Notes under the pieces: generated by a model
Database searches by the model: none
Told to the model about the DNA's origin: nothing
What the model saw: the letters and a program-made list of their open reading frames with translations, nothing else
From: Sphingomonas sp.
GTDB lineage: Bacteria > Pseudomonadota > Alphaproteobacteria > Sphingomonadales > Sphingomonadaceae
Assembly (NCBI GenBank): GCA_003248865.1
Contig: QFPK01000038.1
Coordinates: forward strand, 1-13,523
DNA: 13,523 nt
Reading direction: 5' to 3'
Position numbers and translations under genes: made by a program
Shown here: positions 6,909 to 13,461 of the stretch, piece after piece
Position numbering within the stretch: the stretch's first letter is position 1
Layout of the letters: each line of letters starts with the position of its first letter

Positions 6909-8524
6909 GATGCAATCCTTTCCTCTTTATTCCATGTTGTTGGGCCATTCCGATCAAACAGCCTGCATTGACCTTCTTCAAGCATGACGACGAGATGTCT
7001 GTCCTGCGGCTTTTCCGACGCCGTCTTGGGAATGACATCGACGAGCTGCAGGAACGTCGGCGTGTTCGCCGTCCCGAGCGCACGCGCGCAGGCCGGGATT
7101 ATGGCAGCAGGGTCGAAGCCCGATCCCGCGACGATCGCGGCGATCACTTCCTTCTCTCCGGGCGTATTGCCCGGTGTGCTCACGCCATAGACGTAGATAT
7201 CGGCCACGCCGGGCATGGCTGCGATCGCGGTCTCGATCGCGCGGCCATCGATGAAATCGCCGTTGCGCCGGATCGAATGCCCGTCGCGATGCGAGAAGAA
7301 CAGCCATCCGTCGCCATCCTTCCAGCCGATATCGCCGGTATGGAACCAGCCGCCCTCGGTCTTCGCCGCCGATGCGCCCGGGTTGCCGAAATAGGTGACG
7401 GGCGCCACGCTCCCGTCGGCGTTCCTAAAGCAGATCTCCCCCGCCTCTCCGGCGGCAAGAATTGCGCCATCGCCATCCAGTATCTCGCAGATGCCGCCCA
7501 TCGGCGGCTTGCCGATCGAGCCGACCGGGCCCTCACCCGGCGGGTTGAGCGAAAGCCCACCCTCGGCCGCGCCGAAAAATTCGAAGATATCGACGCCGAA
7601 CCGCGTTTCGAAGGCCCGCCACATCGACGCCGGCATCCCGGCGCTCAGCACGAAGCGCACCTTGTGCTTGCGATCGAACGGCCCCTCCGGCTCGGCGAAA
7701 ATCGCGGTCGCCATCCCGCCCAGCAGGTTGAACGTCGTGCATCCGTAGCGCGTCAGGATCTCCCACAGCCGAGACTTGGTGAACTGCCGGCTGATGATGA
7801 CGGGGAGCCGCGAGGACAAACCATTGCCGAGCGTGATCAGCTGGGCATTGGCGTGGGTCAGCGACAGGCCGGTGTAGAGAATGTCACCATGCTGCAGGCC
7901 GACCACCGGGCCAAGCGATGCGACCGCAGAGTAACGCGCGTGCGGGGCCAGGATCGCCTTCGGGTCTCCGGTCGTGCCCGAGGTGAACAGCATCTGCATC
8001 GGCGTAGCCGCCGGACGCGGCGTGACGTCGCCAACCGGCTGCGCCGACGCCCGGACATCGGCCAGCGCCTGATGATCCTGGTCGCCGCCCGCGCCATCGA
8101 TCACCCAGACCCAGGCAAGATCGGGCAGTCCAACCCGCAGGGCATCGAGATGGGGCAGTACGTCGCGCGAGACGATCGCGCCCCGGCAGCGTGAAAAGCG
8201 CAGCATATAGCCAAGCTTCTCGCCCCGGGTGCGCGGATCGATCGGCACGAACACCGTTCCGGCGATCTCGGACGCGACCATCGCCTCGAGAAATTCGGGA
8301 TGGTTGCGCATGATGATAGCGAAGGCGTCGCCATCGCCCATCCCGACACCCCGCAACGCGCCGGCCAGTTGCCGACCCGCGAAGAGCAGGTCGTCATAGG
8401 TGCGCGCTTCCTCGACGAATGCGCCCTCGCGATCGATATCGACGAAGGTGACGATCGGCGTCGCCATGTTCGAGGCCACGCCGTCGAGTACCATCCGCAG
8501 CAATGTCCTGACGGGCGCGGTCAT
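6905..8524 (-). CDS. Class I adenylate-forming acyl-CoA ligase, 539 aa
   Basis: An ANL-superfamily enzyme expected to activate a carboxylic acid to its acyl-AMP and then CoA thioester, the entry step of the pathway. The P-loop is TSGTTGDPK (181-189). The A5 region is FEFFGAAEGG (314-323) and the A7 motif is GWFHTGDIG (392-400). The hinge/A8 region is SHRDGHSIRRNGDFI (411-425), where GD replaces the usual GEN. The A10 region is PKTASEKPQD (499-508), with the expected catalytic lysine as Lys505 but Glu in place of the usual Gly before it. It resembles CaiC/DitJ-like carnitine- or diterpenoid-type ligases more than fatty acid FadD, though the substrate cannot be read off. The ATG at 8522-8524 overlaps the thiolase stop as ATGA; a longer frame to 8629 is antisense-like, arginine-rich and rejected. 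Its stop overlaps the next gene in the same way. Confidence 0.92.
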   Translation of the reverse strand: MTAPVRTLLRMVLDGVASNMATPIVTFVDIDREGAFVEEARTYDDLLFAGRQLAGALRGVGMGDGDAFAIIMRNHPEFLEAMVASEIAGTVFVPIDPRTRGEKLGYMLRFSRCRGAIVSRDVLPHLDALRVGLPDLAWVWVIDGAGGDQDHQALADVRASAQPVGDVTPRPAATPMQMLFTSGTTGDPKAILAPHARYSAVASLGPVVGLQHGDILYTGLSLTHANAQLITLGNGLSSRLPVIISRQFTKSRLWEILTRYGCTTFNLLGGMATAIFAEPEGPFDRKHKVRFVLSAGMPASMWRAFETRFGVDIFEFFGAAEGGLSLNPPGEGPVGSIGKPPMGGICEILDGDGAILAAGEAGEICFRNADGSVAPVTYFGNPGASAAKTEGGWFHTGDIGWKDGDGWLFFSHRDGHSIRRNGDFIDGRAIETAIAAMPGVADIYVYGVSTPGNTPGEKEVIAAIVAGSGFDPAAIIPACARALGTANTPTFLQLVDVIPKTASEKPQDRHLVVMLEEGQCRLFDRNGPTTWNKEERIAS

Positions 8525-9744
8525 CGCGACAACACCGTCATGGCGATCGCTGCCGCATCGGTGCCGATGAAGCCGCCGCCGTTTTCTGCGAAGGCCAGTT
8601 TCGCGCTGTCGATCTGGCGCGCACCGCACCGTCCGCGCAACTGCTGGACCAGTTCATGGATCTGGCCAAGACCGGTCGCGCCGATCGGATGTCCCTTGCG
8701 AACGAGGCCCCCCGAAGGATTGACCGGCACGCGGCCGCCGAGGGTCGTAGCGCCGCTGGCGAGGAAGGACGGCCCTTCGCCGATCCCGCACAGGCCCAGC
8801 GCTTCATAATAGATGAGCTCTGCCGGCGAGGTCGCATCATGGAGTTCGACGCAGTCGATATCGCGCGGATCGATGCCGGCTTCCTCATAGGCCTGGCGCG
8901 AGACCGTGACCGTGACGCCCGGCGCGCCAGGGGCCACCTCGAAGCCACTCGACACGATCGACGACAGGACGTGAACCGGATCGCTGATGCCGAGTTCCGC
9001 GGCGAGGCGCGGGGATACGATCACGGCCGCCGCTGCCCCGTCACCGATCGGGGAACACATCGGCAACGTCAGCGGTGGAGAAATAAGCTTGGCGGCGAGA
9101 ACATCCTCGACACTCAGAACGTTGCGGAACTGAGCGTTGGGATTGAGGTTGCCGTGGCGCGAATTTTTGGCTGAAACCAGGGCGAAGTCTCGCTGGGTCG
9201 CGCCGCTCGCCGCCATATAATCGCGCGCCATCCGTGCGTAGATGTCCATGAACAGCGAGCGGCGGTCCCGCGGCGCCGCCTCGACCTGTGTGGCACTGAG
9301 ATCGCCAACCAGATACTGGTCCAGCAGCTCCGGGCGCTCGGTATCGACGCAGCCCGCATAGACGGCCATCGGCCGTTCTTTATCGGGATGGTAAAGCTTC
9401 TCCATCCCGAACGCGAGAACCACGTCATAGACGCCCAGCGACACCATCGAGCAAGCCTGCTGGAAGGCGGTCGACGCGGTAGCACAGGCATTTTCGACGT
9501 TGATGACCGGGATTCCGCCGAAACCCATTTGCCGCAGCACGACCTGGCCCGCGACGCAGACCTGGCCAGTCACTACGGGCCCGCCCGCATTGCCCGACCA
9601 CACCGCCTGAATCCGGTCAAGAGTAATGCCGGCATCGCCAAGCGCCTGCCTGATCGCCTCCTGACCAAGGCTCGCTAAACTGCGATCGAGATGCTTCCCG
9701 AACGCCGTCATGCCGACTCCCGCGATGATCGCCTTCTGGCGCAA
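8521..9744 (-). CDS. Thiolase family protein, SCP2/lipid-transfer type, 407 aa, TTG start
   Basis: Thiolase-fold enzyme with the nucleophile in NVENACATAS (Cys87), the His-containing VELHDATSPAE (His302) and NPSGGLVRKGHPIGATG (His352). At the C-terminus AENGGG (Glu387) stands where degradative and biosynthetic thiolases have the second catalytic Cys (C-x-GGG). That pattern fits SCP2-type thiolases and their retro-aldolase relatives such as Ltp2 in steroid side-chain removal. It probably cleaves a carbon-carbon bond in a 3-oxo- or 3-hydroxyacyl-CoA. Ltp-type aldolases usually need a DUF35 partner, which is absent here. The start at 9742-9744 is TTG (CAA on the plus strand), supported by GAGGAG 7 bases upstream and by the N-terminus RQKAIIAGVGMTAFG typical of the family. 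It overlaps the ligase start by 4 bases and begins 95 bases after the acyl-CoA dehydrogenase gene. Confidence 0.92.
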   Translation of the reverse strand: MRQKAIIAGVGMTAFGKHLDRSLASLGQEAIRQALGDAGITLDRIQAVWSGNAGGPVVTGQVCVAGQVVLRQMGFGGIPVINVENACATASTAFQQACSMVSLGVYDVVLAFGMEKLYHPDKERPMAVYAGCVDTERPELLDQYLVGDLSATQVEAAPRDRRSLFMDIYARMARDYMAASGATQRDFALVSAKNSRHGNLNPNAQFRNVLSVEDVLAAKLISPPLTLPMCSPIGDGAAAAVIVSPRLAAELGISDPVHVLSSIVSSGFEVAPGAPGVTVTVSRQAYEEAGIDPRDIDCVELHDATSPAELIYYEALGLCGIGEGPSFLASGATTLGGRVPVNPSGGLVRKGHPIGATGLGQIHELVQQLRGRCGARQIDSAKLAFAENGGGFIGTDAAAIAMTVLSR

Positions 9745-9795
9745 GACAAGTCTCCTCGTTACGCACCCAGCACCCTGGGACGTTCAATAGTCTCT

Positions 9796-9810
9796 GGAGG
9801 CGGTGCCTCC
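9796..9810 (-). other. Short perfect hairpin between acyl-CoA dehydrogenase and thiolase genes
   Basis: GGAGGC (9796-9801) and GCCTCC (9805-9810) form a perfect 6-base stem with a 3-base loop in the 95-base gap after the acyl-CoA dehydrogenase stop. A smaller stem, CCCAG/CTGGG, lies just beyond it near 9768-9781. There is no T-run, so it may be a processing or stabilising element, or an attenuator, rather than a full terminator. Confidence 0.3.
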
Positions 9811-9839
9811 GATTTAAGTGTCGGATCGGCCGAAGCCGG

Positions 9840-11162
9840 TCAGGCGGTCGGCTGAATCATATCCGGATCGATCATCAGCGTTCCTCCCTTGATGGCCAGG
9901 ATCTCATTGCAACCGTCCTCGATCAGCGAGGAGCGCGCGTCGCGGAAGATTTTCTCGACCGGATATTCGCGTGTGACGCCGTTGCCGCCAAACATCTGGA
10001 CCGCGTCGCTCGCGACCTCAAGCGCGTGTTGCGTCGCAGTTACCTTGGAGAACATCGCTGCCTGCAGGGCCGGCATTTCGTTCGTCATGTTGAAGGTGGT
10101 CACGCGGCGCGTGATCGCGCGCGAAAGCTCGACCTTGCGCGCCATGTGGAACAGTCGCTTGGCGACATCCTGATGGCGGATAATGGGAACACCGCCCTGC
10201 TTGCGCTCATGGGCATATGCGAAGGCGTGCTCGTAGGCGGCGCGCGCGCAGCCGGTGAAGACGCCGCCCATCAGCGCGTTGGCTTCGCTGTGAACGGCGT
10301 AAACGCCCTTCTTGTAATCCTCGGGTGCGACGATCAGGTGGTCGATGTCGAGTTCGACATTGTCGAAGAAGATCTCGCCCTGCGGCAGAGCACGCTGCCC
10401 CATCTTCTCGAGCGGCTTGCCCTTGGAGACGCCCAGGGACTTCAACGGCACGATCACGACGGCTCCCCGGGCAGGATCGAAGCCATCCATCGTTTCCGCC
10501 GCGCAATAAAGGATGGCGAGCTCGGCGATCGGGCCGTTTGATACCCAGGCCGACTTCTGGCCTGATATGATGACCTTGCCATCAGTGATCTTCGCGACGC
10601 AGTTCGGACGGCCATACCGCCCCTGCGGATGGAAGATCGCGCCATTCGCATCAAGGGAATCGGTGCCATGATCCGGCTCGGTGATACCCCAGCAGCCAAT
10701 CAGCTCTTCCGGGTAGGTCTTGAAGACGAACTCGTTACCGAATTTCGCGGCCATGTAGTGCGGCAGAAGGTCGACGCCTGCCGAAATGGCGAGGCCCGCG
10801 TCGCCCCATCCAAGTTCCTCGAACAGGATCGCGAAGATATCTGGCATCAGCTCCGGGGGGAAGGAGGCGAGCGCTTCCATGTTAATGCCGAGGCTCGCAT
10901 AGGCATCGCGAAATGACCAAAGCTGCGAACCCGGTGCGACGACCTGCTCCGCGCTCAGTCGATCGAGGTCCCGTCCAATGGAGCGCATGACCTTTTCTGC
11001 GAATCCGTGAACCGACTGCTGCAACTGCGCAACGAGCTCGTCGAGCGGCGGCTCGGCGCCCAGTTGGCCGAGCTTTACCTTGGGGTTTGCGTCCCAGCGC
11101 GAAAAAGGGCGCGGACCGGATGCTTCGACTGGCGCCGCCTTGAGCGTTGCGAGTTGGTTCAT
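9840..11162 (-). CDS. Acyl-CoA dehydrogenase family protein, 440 aa, with unusual catalytic-base region
   Basis: FAD-dependent acyl-CoA dehydrogenase expected to introduce an alpha-beta double bond into a CoA thioester. The N-terminus has an extra ~35 residues before the alpha domain. The FAD/substrate beta-domain motif is GITEPDHGTDS (159-169), followed by GQKSAWVSNG (201-210). The C-terminal helical domain has AHERKQGGVPIIRHQDVAK (317-335) and VQMFGGNGVTREYPVEK (388-404). At the C-terminal catalytic site the usual Y-E-G is E-D-G (415-417), so the standard Glu is Asp416 here. Glu293, ahead of the Gly-Gly at 299-300, lies where isovaleryl-CoA dehydrogenase has its alternative base. The ATG has GGAGAGGAC just upstream. 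It is the first gene after the divergent regulatory region and probably the promoter-proximal gene of the catabolic transcription unit. Confidence 0.93.
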   Translation of the reverse strand: MNQLATLKAAPVEASGPRPFSRWDANPKVKLGQLGAEPPLDELVAQLQQSVHGFAEKVMRSIGRDLDRLSAEQVVAPGSQLWSFRDAYASLGINMEALASFPPELMPDIFAILFEELGWGDAGLAISAGVDLLPHYMAAKFGNEFVFKTYPEELIGCWGITEPDHGTDSLDANGAIFHPQGRYGRPNCVAKITDGKVIISGQKSAWVSNGPIAELAILYCAAETMDGFDPARGAVVIVPLKSLGVSKGKPLEKMGQRALPQGEIFFDNVELDIDHLIVAPEDYKKGVYAVHSEANALMGGVFTGCARAAYEHAFAYAHERKQGGVPIIRHQDVAKRLFHMARKVELSRAITRRVTTFNMTNEMPALQAAMFSKVTATQHALEVASDAVQMFGGNGVTREYPVEKIFRDARSSLIEDGCNEILAIKGGTLMIDPDMIQPTA

Positions 11163-11224
11163 GTTGTCCTCTCCATTCAGTTCGGACGTTCCGCCCGATT
11201 AATAGCCTTTTGTCATGGAGATTG

Positions 11225-11240
11225 CGTCATCGGAATGACG
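11225..11240. promoter_or_regulatory. Perfect palindrome in the divergent promoter region
   Basis: CGTCAT-CGGA-ATGACG is a perfect 6-base inverted repeat with a 4-base spacer. Its right arm runs into the first direct-repeat half-site (ATGACGGAAACTGCCA). It could be an additional operator or part of the regulator's site; a further GTCATGG lies just upstream at about 11212-11218. Confidence 0.4.
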
Positions 11241-11241
11241 G

Positions 11242-11270
11242 AAACTGCCAATATTTGACTTAAACTGCCA
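11242..11270 (+). promoter_or_regulatory. Direct repeat AAACTGCCA x2, likely AraC-family operator half-sites
   Basis: AAACTGCCA occurs at 11242-11250 and again at 11262-11270, start-to-start distance 20 bases. AraC-family regulators commonly bind tandem half-sites about two helical turns apart, so this is a good candidate operator for the adjacent regulator. The repeats are 80-108 bases upstream of the acyl-CoA dehydrogenase start codon and 30-58 bases upstream of the regulator's own start, and they flank the possible TTGACT -35 of the regulator. Confidence 0.55.
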
Positions 11271-11299
11271 TTCGCGATAGAGCGACCGCAGGAACTACT

Positions 11300-12319
11300 A
11301 TGCAGCTTCACCTCATCCAGACCCTGCGGCTATCGAATCAAAGCTTGCGCATCATGGCGTCAGTCATGCGGGAGAACGCTATCGATCCAGCGCCGTGGCT
11401 AGCCGAAGCGGGCATAGATGGCACCATCCTCACCGCCCTCCAGGGGGAGGTGACCTGCTCGCAGGAATTGCAATTCCAGCAGTATTTCGCGGACGCGACG
11501 CGCTGTATTCCTGGCCTGTGGGTACGGACGGGCCTGCGGTACCGGGTCATGGCGTATGGGCCGCTCGGCCTTGCGGTGCTGGCAGCGAGCAATGTATCCG
11601 AGGGGCTTCAGGTACTGGGCGCCTTTCAGGGGCTGACCTTTTCCCTGATGCACTACGCCCCGCAGATCGAGGACGGCCAAGCGATCGCGCTGACAGCGCA
11701 TGACGATGATGCGCCCGCGAGCCTGCGTGAGTTCCTCCAGGAGCGCGCCCTGGGTTCCGTGACGATGTTCCTAAACGACATGCAACCGCCTCGTTTTCCG
11801 TTGCGGCATATCGAATCGTCGCTGGAGCGCCCTGCAGGCTGGCAGGAGTGCGATGTGCTTCTGGGCGTGCCCGTATTTTTTGGCGCAGAGACTACGCGCT
11901 GGGTTTTTGAAAAAGGAGCGGGCGAATTGCCGTTGCCGATGGCAAGCCCCCTGCTTGAGGAGACCTACAGCGCCCTATGCAAGAAACTTGTGGCGACCGC
12001 GCCTGTTGAAAGTCTCTTTGTGGGCCAGGTTTTCGACCTCCTTGTGCGGTCGGGGCGCGGCTTTCCGTTCGCGGCAGACGTGGCCAGGCAACTGAGCGTG
12101 TCCGAGCGCACGCTTCACCGGCGCCTCGATTCGAACCATACTAGTTTTGGAAAGCTGTTGGACCGGATCCGGCACGAGCGTGCGCTCGACCTCCTAGGTA
12201 AATCGACGCTCTCGATTGAGCGCATCGCAGAGATGCTTGGCTTTTCCGAGACATCGAGTTTCACTCGGGCATTTAAGCGATGGGAGGGCGTCTCGCCACA
12301 GCAGCATAGGCGAATTTGA
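11300..12319 (+). CDS. AraC-family transcriptional regulator (PF12625-type N-terminal domain), 339 aa
   Basis: DNA-binding regulator with the arabinose-binding-like N-terminal domain of the OruR/ArgR/CdhR-like branch (roughly residues 20-205) and a C-terminal AraC DNA-binding domain. The first helix-turn-helix is around AADVARQLSVSERTLHRRL (258-276). The second is SIERIAEMLGFSETSSFTRA (305-324), followed by the conserved FKRWEGVSPQQHRR. Length is typical for the family. An AGGA sequence lies a few bases before the ATG. It is transcribed divergently from the catabolic genes, the usual arrangement for a pathway-specific activator responding to substrate or its CoA ester. Its target is probably the shared intergenic region and possibly the TonB receptor promoter. 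Confidence 0.92.
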   Translation: MQLHLIQTLRLSNQSLRIMASVMRENAIDPAPWLAEAGIDGTILTALQGEVTCSQELQFQQYFADATRCIPGLWVRTGLRYRVMAYGPLGLAVLAASNVSEGLQVLGAFQGLTFSLMHYAPQIEDGQAIALTAHDDDAPASLREFLQERALGSVTMFLNDMQPPRFPLRHIESSLERPAGWQECDVLLGVPVFFGAETTRWVFEKGAGELPLPMASPLLEETYSALCKKLVATAPVESLFVGQVFDLLVRSGRGFPFAADVARQLSVSERTLHRRLDSNHTSFGKLLDRIRHERALDLLGKSTLSIERIAEMLGFSETSSFTRAFKRWEGVSPQQHRRI

Positions 12320-12451
12320 CGGCGCTGGATAACCGTCTTCTCCTGAAGTACTCCTGTGGCTTCCATTGCCTCGCGCGTGTCCGTCGTCAGAACATTTGGC
12401 GCATATCGCGGCGTAGATTAGCGGAGTACGGGCCTCGTCTGGGGATTGATG
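12320..12451. other. Junction between regulator gene and right-hand insertion sequence
   Basis: No gene was recognised. On the plus strand a TGT-beginning stretch at 12378 (TGTCCGTCGTCAGAACATTT) may be the terminal repeat of the insertion sequence whose transposase stops at 12452. The rest, 12320-12377, is host DNA after the regulator stop. It contains two CTCCTG repeats but no convincing terminator. Confidence 0.4.
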
Positions 12452-13432
12452 TTAGGCGGCGAGCTTTTGGTGCTGCAAGCGCCGATGTTCGATGGTCTGT
12501 CGCTTGATCCTTTCGCGCTGTTTGATGATGGCTGTTGCCCTGCCGAAGTAGGCGTCCGCGGGCGTCACGTTGGCCAGGCTCTCGTGGTAACGCTGATGGT
12601 TGTAGTGTTCGATGAAGGCCTCGATCTGGGCTTCGAGGTCGCCAGACAGGAAGTAGTTTTCGAGCAGGATGCGGTTCTTCAGGGTCTGGTGCCAGCGCTC
12701 GATCTTGCCCTGGGTTTGGGGATGGCACGGGGCGCCGCGTACGTGGCTCATCTTGTTGGCCTCGATATATTCGGCCAGTTCACCCGCGATGTAGCTCGGA
12801 CCGTTATCGCTGAGCAGTCGGGGTTTGTGCAGCACCGTGGCGCTGTCGCAGCCGGAAGCGGCCAGGGCGAGGTCCAGCGTGTCGGTCACATCCTCAGCGC
12901 GCATGTTGGTGCACAGCTTCCAGGCGATGATGTAGCGCGAGAAGTCATCGAGCACGGTCGACAGGTACATCCAGCCCCACCCGATGATCTTGAAGTAGGT
13001 GAAGTGGGTCTGCCACATCTCGTTCGGCCGGGTGGTCTTGGTGTGGAACGCATCGGCCGCCTTGATCACGACGAAGGCCGGGCTGGTGATCAGATCGTGG
13101 GCCTTGAGCAGACGGTAAACCGTGGATTCCGACACGAAGTAGCGCTTCTCGTCGGTGAAGCGCACGGCCAGCTCCCGGGGGCTCAACTCGGACTGTTCCA
13201 GCGCCAGTTCGATGATCTGGTCGTGGATGTCGGCCGGGATGCGGTTCCATACCCTGCTTGGCGCCGATGGCCGATCCTCCAGCGCTTCCGGACCGCCTTC
13301 AAGGTAGCGGTCGTACCAGCGGTAGAAAGTCCGACGGGCGATGCCGAGCTGGTCCAGCGTGCGCTTGGCCGGTAGGTGCGACTGCTCGACGATCCTGATG
13401 ATCTCGAGCTTCTCGGATGCGGGATACCTCAT
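12452..13432 (-). CDS. IS3-like transposase (OrfB part), 326 aa, first catalytic Asp replaced by His
   Basis: N-terminal helix-turn-helix region (about 6-45, with TLDQLGIARRTFYRWYDRYL), a second winged-helix-like stretch (65-112), and an rve/DDE integrase core (about 135-295). The second Asp is in LLSDNGPSY (Asp209) and the Glu in QGKIERWHQTLK (Glu245), separated by exactly 35 residues as in DD(35)E enzymes. The first Asp is expected in W-Q-T-D-F-T-Y, but the codon at 13004-13006 encodes His143 (WQTHFTYF), so catalysis is probably lost. The rest is open and well preserved, suggesting a recent change. The ATG at 13432 may not be the only start: the frame is open upstream to the window edge and is probably reached by frameshifting from orfA. 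Family could be IS3 or IS481 by protein alone; the frameshift favours IS3. Confidence 0.88.
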   Translation of the reverse strand: MRYPASEKLEIIRIVEQSHLPAKRTLDQLGIARRTFYRWYDRYLEGGPEALEDRPSAPSRVWNRIPADIHDQIIELALEQSELSPRELAVRFTDEKRYFVSESTVYRLLKAHDLITSPAFVVIKAADAFHTKTTRPNEMWQTHFTYFKIIGWGWMYLSTVLDDFSRYIIAWKLCTNMRAEDVTDTLDLALAASGCDSATVLHKPRLLSDNGPSYIAGELAEYIEANKMSHVRGAPCHPQTQGKIERWHQTLKNRILLENYFLSGDLEAQIEAFIEHYNHQRYHESLANVTPADAYFGRATAIIKQRERIKRQTIEHRRLQHQKLAA

Positions 13433-13461
13433 TCGTCGTCGCCCCCATCCGCGATCATGCT

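Larger units (their letters stand above)
11163..11299. promoter_or_regulatory. Divergent promoter/operator region between acyl-CoA dehydrogenase and AraC regulator
   Basis: 137 bases between two divergent start codons. Toward the minus strand the acyl-CoA dehydrogenase has GGAGAGGAC before its ATG, and a TATTAA (minus strand, 11204-11199) is a possible -10. Toward the plus strand a TTGACT (11255-11260) could be a -35 for the regulator, but the matching -10 (GATAGA, 11276-11281) is weak. A palindrome (11225-11240) and a direct repeat (11242-11270) are listed separately. The layout suits an AraC-type regulator binding its own upstream region and activating the divergent operon. Confidence 0.6.

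Noticed and set aside
6968..8194. 408-codon plus-strand frame opposite the ligase
   Set aside because: Composition is Arg/Asp-rich with no motifs; it is antisense to a ligase with all core motifs.
8525..8629. N-terminal extension of the acyl-CoA ligase
   Set aside because: The extension is arginine-rich and overlaps the thiolase C-terminus; the ATG at 8524 overlaps the thiolase stop by 4 bases.
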